From Bacillus massiliigorillae (GTDB lineage Bacteria; Bacillota; Bacilli; Bacillales; DSM-1321): DNA of 64,000 nucleotides. The stretch is from contig NZ_HG428741.1 in the NCBI RefSeq assembly GCF_000380245.2, positions 3,144,241 through 3,208,240 of the forward strand. The letters are read 5' to 3'. Positions 1 through 9,153 of this stretch are shown here, piece by piece (within the stretch, counting starts at the first letter, position 1; every line of letters begins with the position of its first letter). The notes under the pieces were generated by a model. The model searched no databases. It was not told where the DNA came from and saw only the letters and a list, made by a program, of their open reading frames with translations. The position numbers were made by a program, and so were the translations under genes.

Positions 1-19
1 TTTTTTATTTTGTACTAGC

Positions 20-772
20 TTATAACATCGATGGACGATCTCCTACCTCAATTTCCCATAGCTTTTCAAAAAATGGTTGTCCTTTAATAATACGTTCACA
101 CAATAGCTCGTGCTTACCTGTCCATCCACTTTTTGTTTCTTCAAAAAGCTCATGCCATGCATCTTCAAAATCTAAATGTTGAATATACGAATATTTATCT
201 GGAGACCATTCCGTATACCAATAACGAATTTCGGCGGTGTTTTTCGACGTATGTAGTTGATCTAATGCCATAAATAATAGCTGTTTCAATTGTCTTTCTT
301 TACGAGTTAATCCTTGCATTGTTGTCGGTTCAGGAGAAAGAATATGATATCCTTTGCTGTCAGCTTTAGCTACTACATCGTATTCCTTTTCTGGCGCATT
401 CTTAATCATGTCATAAACAAGCTGCTCTTGTCTCGGAATAAGTCTACTTTTTCGAATTGGAATTTGATAGCCCATCGTATCAATAGCCATAATTCCCTTA
501 CCGTCTGACATCACAAAACAATATTCTAGCTGTATTCTTTCATGATTTTTTCTACAAAACGCTTTTTGGTAAACTTCTTCCATTAATTCTTGTGGCACAT
601 CACTTAAGTTATTTTCAATGAATTCAAATAGTGCAGAAGAAACTTTCAATAAAGGAACTTGATCTAATAGCTCAATTCCGTCCTCTTTTCTCCACTCATG
701 AAAGTGACAAATATTATAACCGTTTTCTTCACCTTCAAACCAATTTACCCATACATCATGGAGATATAACAT
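20..772 (-). CDS. yjbA: YjbA-family protein of unknown function (DUF3603)
   Basis: The 250-residue product begins MLYLHDVWVNWFEGEENGYN and contains the segment IRKSRLIPRQEQ, both of which I recognise from Bacillus subtilis YjbA; the length also fits. No catalytic motif, signal peptide or membrane segment is visible, so it is probably cytosolic. In B. subtilis yjbA also lies next to the app transporter genes, and it does here (about 195 bp from appC). Biochemical function is unknown. The identification rests on sequence recall and synteny, which agree. Confidence 0.9.
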   Translation of the reverse strand: MLYLHDVWVNWFEGEENGYNICHFHEWRKEDGIELLDQVPLLKVSSALFEFIENNLSDVPQELMEEVYQKAFCRKNHERIQLEYCFVMSDGKGIMAIDTMGYQIPIRKSRLIPRQEQLVYDMIKNAPEKEYDVVAKADSKGYHILSPEPTTMQGLTRKERQLKQLLFMALDQLHTSKNTAEIRYWYTEWSPDKYSYIQHLDFEDAWHELFEETKSGWTGKHELLCERIIKGQPFFEKLWEIEVGDRPSML

Positions 773-966
773 GTTTTACCCCTCACTTATTGGAAACTAT
801 TTGTCAATAAGTATAGTCAGTAGTTAAAAAAAATATTCGTTATTTATCATTATTATATTGAAAGTTCACATAAACAATTTCAACTCCGAACTACCCTTTA
901 TATCATATATACCTCTTTCATTAGAGTACAAACTAATTATACTTTCAGGAAAATATTTATAATTAT

Positions 967-1878
967 TCATTTACTTGATTTTGGATTAAAAGCATCTTTT
1001 AATCCTTCTCCAATAAAATTTATACAAAGTATAGTGAGCGTCAGCATGACAGCAGGCGGCATCCAAATCCACCATTTATTCGCCAAGACATCTGGACTTC
1101 TTGCTTCCTGCACCATATTCCCCCATGTTGGAATATTCATTGGAACACCAAACCCTAAATAACTTAAGCCCGTTTCTGCTACAATCATTGTCGCAACAAG
1201 CAATGTTGCTTTCACAATGATAGTCGATAGTATATTAGGCAGAATATGTTTAATAATTACGTTTAGAGAACCGCAACCAATTGATATAGCTGACATGACA
1301 TACTCATTTTCTTTTTCAGCCATTACTTTGCTTCGAACAACTCTTGCAGTCCCCGTCCAACTAAGCAAACCAACAACTAAAATAAACGTACCAATCCCTG
1401 TGTCTACAAAAATTGATTTCACAACAATCACTAAAACGATAAATGGAAAAACCATCACAAAATCGGTGAAACGCATAAGTAAATAGTCAACCATTCCACC
1501 GTAATAGCCGGCAATTGCTCCGATAATCGTTCCAATTGTTATAGCAAGCAATGTAATGGAAAATGCGATATTGAGTGAGGTATGACCAGCATGTAGAAGT
1601 CTTGGCCACACTTCACGACCAGATTGATCCGTTCCTAATATATAGTGTGCAGAAGGCGCTTGGCTCATTTGTTCTAAGTGAATTTCTTCTGTTTCAACTA
1701 ACGGTTTTGACAATGGCTCCGCAAATAAGCTAATACCAACGATAAAGACAAAAATAATCATGCTACTCATCGCTATAATGTTTCTTGTAAACTTTTGTCT
1801 AGCAATACTCCAAGGTGACTGCTTCATTCGTCGCTTATATTCGAGCGATGAGTTGGACTGTGATTTCATCGACCTCAT
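967..1878 (-). CDS. appC: Oligopeptide ABC transporter permease AppC
   Basis: Inner-membrane permease of a peptide importer, 303 residues. It has an N-terminal OppC-type segment with one membrane helix (about residues 35-55), the typical periplasmic-side stretch ending in LGTDQSGREVWPRLLHAG, and a BPD_transp_1 domain with the EAA loop (EYVMSAISIGCGSLNVIIKHILPN, given in part). The start is chosen at ATG 1878 because AGGAGG lies seven bases upstream. It follows appB by 11 bp and is the last gene of the yjaZ-appDFABC operon. OppC and DppC are close relatives; the App assignment rests on synteny with B. subtilis. Confidence 0.88.
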   Translation of the reverse strand: MRSMKSQSNSSLEYKRRMKQSPWSIARQKFTRNIIAMSSMIIFVFIVGISLFAEPLSKPLVETEEIHLEQMSQAPSAHYILGTDQSGREVWPRLLHAGHTSLNIAFSITLLAITIGTIIGAIAGYYGGMVDYLLMRFTDFVMVFPFIVLVIVVKSIFVDTGIGTFILVVGLLSWTGTARVVRSKVMAEKENEYVMSAISIGCGSLNVIIKHILPNILSTIIVKATLLVATMIVAETGLSYLGFGVPMNIPTWGNMVQEARSPDVLANKWWIWMPPAVMLTLTILCINFIGEGLKDAFNPKSSK

Positions 1879-1889
1879 GAGTTTGCCTC

Positions 1890-2855
1890 CTACCTTAAAC
1901 GAATTCTTGGATCTACTAGCCCATATAAAATATCTGCTAACAAATTCCCTAGTAAAGTCATTACCGTTAACATCATCGTTATCGCCATCACAACAGAATA
2001 GTCCCGAGAATTAACCGATTCAATAAACAAAGAACCAATACCAGGGTACGTAAAAATATATTCAATCACCACAGCACCACCAAATAAGCCTGCAATATCA
2101 AATCCTATTAATGTCACAATCGGAATAACAGAATTACGTAAAATATGCTTATTATAAATATGCGATTCCTTCGTGCCCTTAGCTCGCGCTGTCCGCACAT
2201 AATCTTGATGTGAATTCTCAATCATATCATTACGTAAAAATTGCGTATAAGAAGCAGTTGTCATGGCTCCTAGCACAATTGCAGGTAAGATTGTATGCCT
2301 TAGCTTGTCTAGTATATAGACAATTGTTCCTTGCTCATAATCCATACTAATACTCCCACTTGCCGGAACCCATTGAAGTTTAATAGCAAATATATAAATA
2401 GCGAGCAGCGCGGCGACAAAGCTAGGAATAGCAAGGGCTAAGTAATTCCACAAAGCGATACTATAATCACCCAGACTATAAGGATGCCTTCCCGAATAAC
2501 GTCCCATTAAAAAAGCCAAAACATACGTAATGAATAACGAAAGAATACCTAACAAAATCGTATTTGGTAGACGAGAACCAATCAGCTCCATAACATCCAT
2601 TTTATGAACAAATGACTCACCAAAGTCACCTTTTATCACCCCGCTAATCCAACGTACATATTGATCATAAATAGGATCATCTAATCCATATTTCGCTCTC
2701 GTTTCAGCTACATACGCCGGGTCTGTGTTCAAATAATCAATCTTTCCCGTCAATGCATCACCCGGCATTAATTTCGCTAATGTAAACACCACAATAGAAA
2801 GAAGAAAAAGAATAGGAATCATACCAATTATTCTTCGTAACACGAATTGAACCAT
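1890..2855 (-). CDS. appB: Oligopeptide ABC transporter permease AppB
   Basis: Partner permease of AppC. The reading frame is open back to 2909, but the start is placed at ATG 2855 (MVQFVLRRIIGMIP) because an AAGGGG ribosome-binding site precedes it and this is the usual OppB/DppB N-terminus; the longer version would overlap the end of appA. The product is 321 residues with an N-terminal membrane helix, the extracytoplasmic segment with PGDALTG, and a BPD_transp_1 domain with the EAA motif DYVRTARAKGTKESHIYNKH. It should form the heterodimeric pore with AppC. Confidence 0.88.
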   Translation of the reverse strand: MVQFVLRRIIGMIPILFLLSIVVFTLAKLMPGDALTGKIDYLNTDPAYVAETRAKYGLDDPIYDQYVRWISGVIKGDFGESFVHKMDVMELIGSRLPNTILLGILSLFITYVLAFLMGRYSGRHPYSLGDYSIALWNYLALAIPSFVAALLAIYIFAIKLQWVPASGSISMDYEQGTIVYILDKLRHTILPAIVLGAMTTASYTQFLRNDMIENSHQDYVRTARAKGTKESHIYNKHILRNSVIPIVTLIGFDIAGLFGGAVVIEYIFTYPGIGSLFIESVNSRDYSVVMAITMMLTVMTLLGNLLADILYGLVDPRIRLR

Positions 2856-2884
2856 ATATTTATTCCCCTTACTTCTTGAAGCTT

Positions 2885-4597
2885 CTATTCTTCGATTGTC
2901 CATCTCCATATATTCGTAGTAATAATGCCATATGTAGCTAATGTCACATTCTTCAAACGTTTATTGATTGCCCATGCACTATAATATTGATCTAAAAAAA
3001 TCATCGGAAGCTCTTCATTAATCAGCTTCTGCCATTCATAATAGACTTCTTTCCGATATTCTTTCACATCTTCATTAGGGTCCTTTGGGAATTGAAGACC
3101 TTTTGCAATTAGTTCATCTGATTTTTTATTACTCCAGCGCAAATAATTCCAATAACTATCAGACTTCCACAAACCGGTTGGATCTGGATCAACTGAAAGT
3201 CCCCAAGCACCAGCGTACACCTCAACTGATGGATCATCCTTCTCTACTGCACTATAGAATGTATTTAATTCCTTTAAACCGCCACCATTTAATTCAACAA
3301 GCAGTCCAATCTTCTTCCATGATTGAATTAAAAATTGAGCACGGACAGTGGAAGTTTCCGAACCGGACATATGATCAAGCTTAATAACAAATCGTTCCCC
3401 ATTGGGATCTTCTCGATAACCATCACCATTTATATCTATATAACCCACTTCATCTAATAACGCTTTCGCTTTATCAATATCGTATTCATATGCATTGATT
3501 TGCTCATCAGGTATTTTTGCCCAAGATACTGAAGGCATTGGTGTATTAAGCACTTTACCTAAACCGTTTTTTAAATATTTCACATATGATTCTCTATCTA
3601 ATGCATACGCCATTGCTTGCCGTAATTTCTTATTTTTAAATTTATTATTCGAAGATACAACTTTGTTCTTCTTCGAATCCCACTTTCCAAACTTAAATCC
3701 GATATAAGCATATGATAATGCCGGCATTACCGCTGTATCGATATTAGGCAATTTTCGAATAGACTCCCATTGATCGGCAGGTGCTTCCATTAAATCGACC
3801 TCACCATTTGCAAGCAACCCTTGAGCAATTGTTCCATCAACGATTTTGTAAATAATTCGATCTAATCCTGGTTTACCCTGATGATATTCATCATTTCGAA
3901 CAAGCTCAACACTTTCTCCCGGAATAATTCTCGCCACTTTATAAGGTCCTGTACCTATCGGCATTTGTCTAACTTGCTTGGCATTTTCTAAATCTTTCGG
4001 AGATATGTCTCCATAGTAATGCTTTGGTTCAGGAGTGGACCATATATTCGAAATAACATTATTTTTCGGTTCCGTTAATGTTACTTCTACTTTGTAGGGA
4101 TTAATCAAACGAATCCCTGCAATGCTCTTTGAACGCCCTTGCTTGTATTCCTTTGCCCCTTTAATCATAGATACATTAGAAAAGCGACTTCCTGGATATT
4201 CAGGATCAGCAATTAAATACCAAGCATAAATTAAATCCTCAATCGTCAGTTCTACTCCATCATGCCATTTGATACCTTTTTTTAAATTAATCGTTAACAC
4301 GGTATGATCCGTTGATAATTCCCAATCTGCTAAATATGGTTCTGTTTCCAATGTATTAGGATTAACTTGAAAAACACTTTCTGTGATGAATTGTAGAACA
4401 TTCGCATCATCTTCTCCTGTATAAAACACATTTGAAAACACACCTTTAAAAGGTTGTTGATAAGCGTATGTAATAACTTTCTCTCTATCATTAATAACAT
4501 TACGCTTCGCTTGATTGACTTGCACTTGCGTTTCTCCACTACATGCCGAAACAAAAACAACTAAGCATAGCAGGAGCACTACTATTCGTTTCTTCAT
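2885..4597 (-). CDS. appA: Oligopeptide-binding lipoprotein AppA
   Basis: Extracellular solute-binding protein family 5 (SBP_bac_5), 570 residues. A lipoprotein signal peptide is clear: MKKR, a hydrophobic run, then lipobox VSAC with the lipidated cysteine at residue 19. The mature part has the OppA/DppA organisation, including LKKGIKWHDGVELTIEDLIYAW-like (given in part as WHDG) and a binding-domain hinge. It overlaps appF by 4 bp (ATGA), indicating translational coupling. The frame is uninterrupted, whereas in the laboratory strain B. subtilis 168 appA is known to carry a frameshift. Ligand is presumably an oligopeptide; specificity cannot be read from sequence. Confidence 0.9.
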   Translation of the reverse strand: MKKRIVVLLLCLVVFVSACSGETQVQVNQAKRNVINDREKVITYAYQQPFKGVFSNVFYTGEDDANVLQFITESVFQVNPNTLETEPYLADWELSTDHTVLTINLKKGIKWHDGVELTIEDLIYAWYLIADPEYPGSRFSNVSMIKGAKEYKQGRSKSIAGIRLINPYKVEVTLTEPKNNVISNIWSTPEPKHYYGDISPKDLENAKQVRQMPIGTGPYKVARIIPGESVELVRNDEYHQGKPGLDRIIYKIVDGTIAQGLLANGEVDLMEAPADQWESIRKLPNIDTAVMPALSYAYIGFKFGKWDSKKNKVVSSNNKFKNKKLRQAMAYALDRESYVKYLKNGLGKVLNTPMPSVSWAKIPDEQINAYEYDIDKAKALLDEVGYIDINGDGYREDPNGERFVIKLDHMSGSETSTVRAQFLIQSWKKIGLLVELNGGGLKELNTFYSAVEKDDPSVEVYAGAWGLSVDPDPTGLWKSDSYWNYLRWSNKKSDELIAKGLQFPKDPNEDVKEYRKEVYYEWQKLINEELPMIFLDQYYSAWAINKRLKNVTLATYGIITTNIWRWTIEE

Positions 4598-5598
4598 CCT
4601 CTCCCTCCATTATCATATAGATGACAAGCCACTAGTTGTCCTGGTTTGATTGCTTGTAATTTCGGTTTAGTAAGTGAACATTGAAACATAGCATGGTGAC
4701 ATCTTGGATGAAATGGGCACCCTGGTGGAGGATTACTAGGACTTGGTATGTCACCCTTTATCTCGATTCGGTCTTTTCTTTTTCGTGGATCCGGTTCTGG
4801 GATGGCAGATAATAATGCTTGTGTGTATGGATGAAGAGGGTTGCTATATACAGATGCTGAATCCGCCATTTCCACAATATTTCCGAGATACATAACACCA
4901 ATACGATGACTCATATGCTTCACAACACTCAAATCATGAGCAATAAACAAATACGTAAGCTGATCTTCTTCTTGTAATAATTTAAGTAGATTTAAGATTT
5001 GTGATTGCACAGATACATCTAACGCAGAGACAGGTTCATCCGCTACAATTAGCTTTGGCTTTAACGCCAGCGCTCTCGCTATACCAATTCTTTGTCTTTG
5101 CCCTCCTGAAAATTCATGAGCATATTTATAATAAGCGTCTTTTGGTAGCCCTACTCGCTCTAATAATTGTAGTACTTGTTTTTTCAACTTCTGTTTATTT
5201 TTAGTTTCATAGTTTCGAATTGGCTCAGCGATTATATCCCCTACCATATGTTTAGGATTAAGCGTAGCGAATGGATCTTGAAACACCATTTGCAAATCTT
5301 TTCTTACTCGCCGGAGCTCATACCCCGTTAAGTGAGTAATGTCCTTACCGTCAAGAAATATTTTTCCTGCTGTCGGTTGGTTTAGACGTAATATTGATTT
5401 TCCAGTTGTTGATTTCCCACAACCTGATTCTCCAACTAATCCTAATGTTTCTCCTCTACGAATCGTAAAAGAAATATCATCTACAGCTTTAATAGAACGA
5501 GAAGATTGTCCAAATAATTGACCTTTGATAGGATAATAGTTTTTAAGATTACGAACATCTAGTAGAATATCTTGTTTCCTACTATCTACTATATTCAT
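4594..5598 (-). CDS. appF: Oligopeptide ABC transporter ATPase AppF
   Basis: ABC ATPase of 334 residues that energises the AppBC pore. Walker A GESGCGKS (about residues 56-63), signature SGGQRQR, Walker B LIVADEPVSALD, and the C-terminal oligopeptide-transporter extension with the GCPFHPRC cysteine motif typical of OppF/DppF. A GAGGTGAG site precedes the start codon. Lies 17 bp after appD and overlaps appA. The OppF-type C-terminus separates it from the paralogue AppD. Confidence 0.9.
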   Translation of the reverse strand: MNIVDSRKQDILLDVRNLKNYYPIKGQLFGQSSRSIKAVDDISFTIRRGETLGLVGESGCGKSTTGKSILRLNQPTAGKIFLDGKDITHLTGYELRRVRKDLQMVFQDPFATLNPKHMVGDIIAEPIRNYETKNKQKLKKQVLQLLERVGLPKDAYYKYAHEFSGGQRQRIGIARALALKPKLIVADEPVSALDVSVQSQILNLLKLLQEEDQLTYLFIAHDLSVVKHMSHRIGVMYLGNIVEMADSASVYSNPLHPYTQALLSAIPEPDPRKRKDRIEIKGDIPSPSNPPPGCPFHPRCHHAMFQCSLTKPKLQAIKPGQLVACHLYDNGGRG

Positions 5599-5615
5599 TG
5601 GTTACTCACCTCAGC

Positions 5616-6611
5616 CTACCGTACATTTGATTCATATAATAAACAAGCTACTTCATGACCTTGTTCAACATTACGTAATGATGGTGTACTAGTTTTACAT
5701 TTCTCTAAAGCATTTGGACAGCGTGAAACGAAGCGGCAACCTTGTTGTGGCATATTTTGAAGAGAAGGTACAATTCCTTTAATAGATGATAAAACTTCAA
5801 CCTCTTTAGTAAGGGAAGGCATTGCATCAAGAAGTAAAATGGTGTATGGATGCTTCGGATTATAAAACAACTGATCCACCGTTGCTCTTTCTACAATTTG
5901 ACCTCCATACATTACAACCACCTCATCACACATCTCTGCTACCACCCCTAAGTCATGTGTAATAAATAAAATAGACATTTTACTTTTTGCCTGTAAATCT
6001 TTTAATAATTGCAGAATTTGAGCTTGTACAGTGACATCTAGTGCAGTAGTAGGTTCGTCTGCTATGAGGAGTTTCGGTTGACAAGCTATAGCAATCGCAA
6101 TCATAACTCTTTGCCTCATCCCACCAGATAATTGATATGGGTACTCTTTCATCACCTCTTCAGCTCTACCAATACCAACCTTCTTCAATAGTTGTATACA
6201 ACGTGTCTCTATATTCCTCTTAGAACTTTTCTCATGATTCATGAACACTTCTTTCAATTGATAACCAATCGTAAAAACAGGATTTAATGATGTCATTGGC
6301 TCTTGAAAAATCATCGATATCTCCTTGCCCCGAAGAGTATTCATTTCAGCTTCAGAAAATTCACCTATATTCTTCCCTTCAAAAAAAATATCACCGTTTT
6401 TGATTTTACTTCTGTCTTTTGGCAATAGTTTCATGATGGAAAGCGAGAGAACACTCTTGCCACATCCTGATTCACCTACTACACCAATGATAGTATTCGA
6501 TTTTACTAGCAGCGATACTCGATTAACCGCATTATAATAAGCACCATCAATCATAAATCCAGCTTCTAAATTTTTGATTTCTAACAAATGATTCGAGGAG
6601 TGATTAGTCAT
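5616..6611 (-). CDS. appD: Oligopeptide ABC transporter ATPase AppD
   Basis: Second ABC ATPase of the importer, 331 residues. Walker A GESGCGKS, signature SGGMRQR, Walker B LLIADEPTTALD, and a C-terminal cysteine motif GCRFVSRC as in OppD/DppD proteins, where related cysteine motifs bind an Fe-S cluster in some members. The start is supported by AAGGAG seven bases upstream; this site includes the stop codon region of yjaZ, from which it is separated by only 4 bp, so the two genes are almost certainly translated together. AppD and AppF would form the nucleotide-binding heterodimer. Confidence 0.9.
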   Translation of the reverse strand: MTNHSSNHLLEIKNLEAGFMIDGAYYNAVNRVSLLVKSNTIIGVVGESGCGKSVLSLSIMKLLPKDRSKIKNGDIFFEGKNIGEFSEAEMNTLRGKEISMIFQEPMTSLNPVFTIGYQLKEVFMNHEKSSKRNIETRCIQLLKKVGIGRAEEVMKEYPYQLSGGMRQRVMIAIAIACQPKLLIADEPTTALDVTVQAQILQLLKDLQAKSKMSILFITHDLGVVAEMCDEVVVMYGGQIVERATVDQLFYNPKHPYTILLLDAMPSLTKEVEVLSSIKGIVPSLQNMPQQGCRFVSRCPNALEKCKTSTPSLRNVEQGHEVACLLYESNVR

Positions 6612-6615
6612 GCTG

Positions 6616-7542
6616 TTACTCCTTTTTATCTTTTTTCTTTTTAATCTCTCGGTAGTTTTTGATTATCTCATCAGACGACAAGCGAAAAGACTTTTTTACA
6701 GAAAACGAATGTGTCTGCACATACATATCTACTAAATAATATCCCATGCAATAACCAATCATTGCGGGGTACTTCCCTTTACCAAACATGATTTGATCAT
6801 GCTTTCTATCTTTTCGTGTAACTGTTAAGTTCTCTTCAAAATGAGCTTTCCAAAAGCGGTCCAGAAATTCAATCGAATACTGTTTTGTCCACGGCGCTAA
6901 ATATTTTTCTCCTTTAATGGTCTGCACTGTATATTCCGCAAGCCCTTCTAATACACTAGAATCAGCAAGCGTATACGTATCGATTTTCTTCTTTTGGTTT
7001 ATTAAACGACAAACATGATGGTATTCATGTACAAACAATGCTTCACGATCATCCATACTCGTCTTTGGTGATAAAAAAAGAAATAATTTGTCTGGGAATG
7101 CTAATCCTGACTTATGATGCCCATTCGAAAAAAAACTCTGCCTTTTGTGTGGAATGATAAATATCGGAATATCTGCCCCATTCCATTTTTCTCTATACAA
7201 ATTAAATAGTCGCTCTATATGTGACCACACATCTTTTTCAACCAACGTTTCCAAATCACTTTCTACCTTTGAGCTAGATGTGTACATGCCAAATCCTTGA
7301 AGATACTCATATACCTGTTCTTCCGTAGTGTCACCAAAATATGGAGTTAATTTACTACATAGCTTAAGCGGGCTGTTACTATGCTCTTTTAGCCATTCAC
7401 GTGTATTTTCAACCCCCATATTCTCACCTGCTCTTTTATTTTTATCGAATAGAACGCTTGCTACATTATATGTGACGATAGTACATATCATGATTAGAAA
7501 CGTAAAAAAGCTAGAGAGTTTACTGTCTAATGATTGATTCAC
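6616..7542 (-). CDS. yjaZ: YjaZ, membrane-anchored putative zinc metalloprotease (DUF2268)
   Basis: Predicted DUF2268 peptidase, 308 residues. A single N-terminal membrane helix (about residues 12-32) is followed by an extracytoplasmic or cytoplasmic domain carrying HEYHH at 172-176, which is a HExxH zinc-protease motif, and SVLEGLAEY with glutamates E199 and E203 as candidate third ligands. As the first gene of the app operon, 4 bp from appD, it may process peptides or regulate the importer; that role is inference from position. No substrate is known to me. Confidence 0.82.
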   Translation of the reverse strand: MNQSLDSKLSSFFTFLIMICTIVTYNVASVLFDKNKRAGENMGVENTREWLKEHSNSPLKLCSKLTPYFGDTTEEQVYEYLQGFGMYTSSSKVESDLETLVEKDVWSHIERLFNLYREKWNGADIPIFIIPHKRQSFFSNGHHKSGLAFPDKLFLFLSPKTSMDDREALFVHEYHHVCRLINQKKKIDTYTLADSSVLEGLAEYTVQTIKGEKYLAPWTKQYSIEFLDRFWKAHFEENLTVTRKDRKHDQIMFGKGKYPAMIGYCMGYYLVDMYVQTHSFSVKKSFRLSSDEIIKNYREIKKKKDKKE

Positions 7543-7601
7543 TACTCATGTTTTCGCATTCACTGCTCATAATCCACACTAATATTCCTGTATAAAAAGA
7601 A

Positions 7602-7630
7602 AATGTCCGAAAAATTACTTTTCGGACATT
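7602..7630 (-). terminator. Rho-independent terminator of the K+ channel gene
   Basis: A 12-bp perfect stem (AATGTCCGAAAA / TTTTCGGACATT) with a short loop is followed, on the minus strand, by a T-rich run. It lies 20 bp past the stop codon of the TrkH-type gene and upstream of yjaZ. Confidence 0.85.
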
Positions 7631-7650
7631 CCCTCTAACAAATTCATATA

Positions 7651-9000
7651 TCAGCCAATTATGACTTTTTCCTTTGGATAACGATAGTGATCAGGCTCTT
7701 TTGTTCCACCTAGCATGAATATAAATGAAAGGATTCCTACTCGCCCAATAAACATTAAGACAATTATTACGATTTTACCGAACATTGATAAATCTGCTGT
7801 TATTCCTAACGATAAACCCGTCGTACCAAATGCCGAGCATACCTCGAAGACAATTTCCATAATAGAAAATGGCTCTGAAATACTTAGCAAGAAAATCCCT
7901 GTTGCACAAACTATCAGTGCAATCATCATGACCACAAGTGATTTCTTTATATCGTCCTCATGTATTTCACGCTTAAAGACTTTAATATTTTGATTACCAC
8001 GTGCATAGTGAAATAGAAACAATATCGCAATAGCAAATGTAGTCGTTCGTATTCCGCCACCAACTGAACTAGGAGAAGCTCCAATGAACATTAAAGCACA
8101 TAAAATGAAAAGAGTTGCATTCGTAAACTCACTTACATCCATCGTCGCAAGACCTGCATTTCTCGTTGTGACAGATTGAAATAACGCATAAAAGAAGCTC
8201 TCATGCCAACTTTTCCCGGCTAAGAAATGATAATATTCCAATGCAAGAATTGCGATTGTTCCAAGAATAATTAATAAAAAAAATGTAACAGTTGTTAGCT
8301 TTGTATATAACGAAAAATGAAATACTTGATTTTTAGATCTTTGCATTAAAAAATGCTTTAATTCAATTAAAACAGGATAGCCAATTGAGCCGAATATAAT
8401 TAATGTGATATTAACTAATTGGATGAAGTAATCATGCGCATAGGGTACTAACGAACTCCCTACAATATCAAATCCTGCATTCGTTGTAGCACTAATTGAC
8501 ATGAATAACCCCTGTAATAAAGCTTCCGAAATTGTATGATAATTTCTCATTAAATAAAATCCTAAAATGATGGAACCAATCGCTTCGACAGTAATAAATA
8601 ATATTAATACTTGTTTTAATAAGTACACTAGCCCTGAAAAAGATACTTGGTTTTGATCAGTCATAATGAGTTGACGTTCTTTAAAGCCGATTTTCTTTCT
8701 AAATATTAACCATAAAAATGTACCTAAAGTCATAATGCCGATACCACCAAATTGTAGAACAAACATTAATATAAAATAACCTGGTACACTGAAAGTCTCT
8801 GTAATATTTACAACCGATAGTCCAGTCACACTAACAGCGCTAACAGCAAGAAATATAGCATCGATTAAGGATAGTTCTACGCCATCTTGCAGTGCAATTG
8901 GCAAACGAAATAAGATGGTTGAAATCGTTACTGCTAAAAAATAATACAAAACGATAATGCGAGCGGGAGACAATTTATTCAAGATTTGTCTTGTTTTCAT
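7651..9000 (-). CDS. TrkH/KtrB-family potassium channel subunit
   Basis: Integral membrane protein of 449 residues with the four pore-loop repeats of the TrkH/KtrB superfamily; the selectivity-filter glycines are seen in SVTGLSVV, TNAGFDIV, RNAGLATMD and FGTTGLSLG. Such proteins carry K+ (or Na+-coupled K+) and need a cytosolic RCK partner (KtrA/KtrC type); none is encoded nearby, so the partner must be elsewhere. Single gene with its own terminator. Similar length to B. subtilis KtrB and KtrD, but I cannot decide which, so no symbol is given. This gene interrupts the usual yjaZ-fabF neighbourhood. Confidence 0.87.
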   Translation of the reverse strand: MKTRQILNKLSPARIIVLYYFLAVTISTILFRLPIALQDGVELSLIDAIFLAVSAVSVTGLSVVNITETFSVPGYFILMFVLQFGGIGIMTLGTFLWLIFRKKIGFKERQLIMTDQNQVSFSGLVYLLKQVLILFITVEAIGSIILGFYLMRNYHTISEALLQGLFMSISATTNAGFDIVGSSLVPYAHDYFIQLVNITLIIFGSIGYPVLIELKHFLMQRSKNQVFHFSLYTKLTTVTFFLLIILGTIAILALEYYHFLAGKSWHESFFYALFQSVTTRNAGLATMDVSEFTNATLFILCALMFIGASPSSVGGGIRTTTFAIAILFLFHYARGNQNIKVFKREIHEDDIKKSLVVMMIALIVCATGIFLLSISEPFSIMEIVFEVCSAFGTTGLSLGITADLSMFGKIVIIVLMFIGRVGILSFIFMLGGTKEPDHYRYPKEKVIIG

Positions 9001-9103
9001 TATGAAATCCTTTCAAACTTGAAATGTTTATTCAACATTTTTCATAAGCAGACTATTTCTTAATCTTGCTCAAAAATTGGTTGATTCATACGCATCATAA
9101 AAT

Positions 9104-9153
9104 AAAGACAAAGAAAGACGGACACTAAATAGTGACCGTCTTTCTTTGTCTTT
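9104..9153 (-). terminator. Long hairpin terminator after fabF
   Basis: An 18-bp perfect stem (5' arm 9104-9121, 3' arm 9136-9153) overlaps the fabF stop codon. T residues follow on the minus strand. Ends the fabH-fabF operon. Confidence 0.85.
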
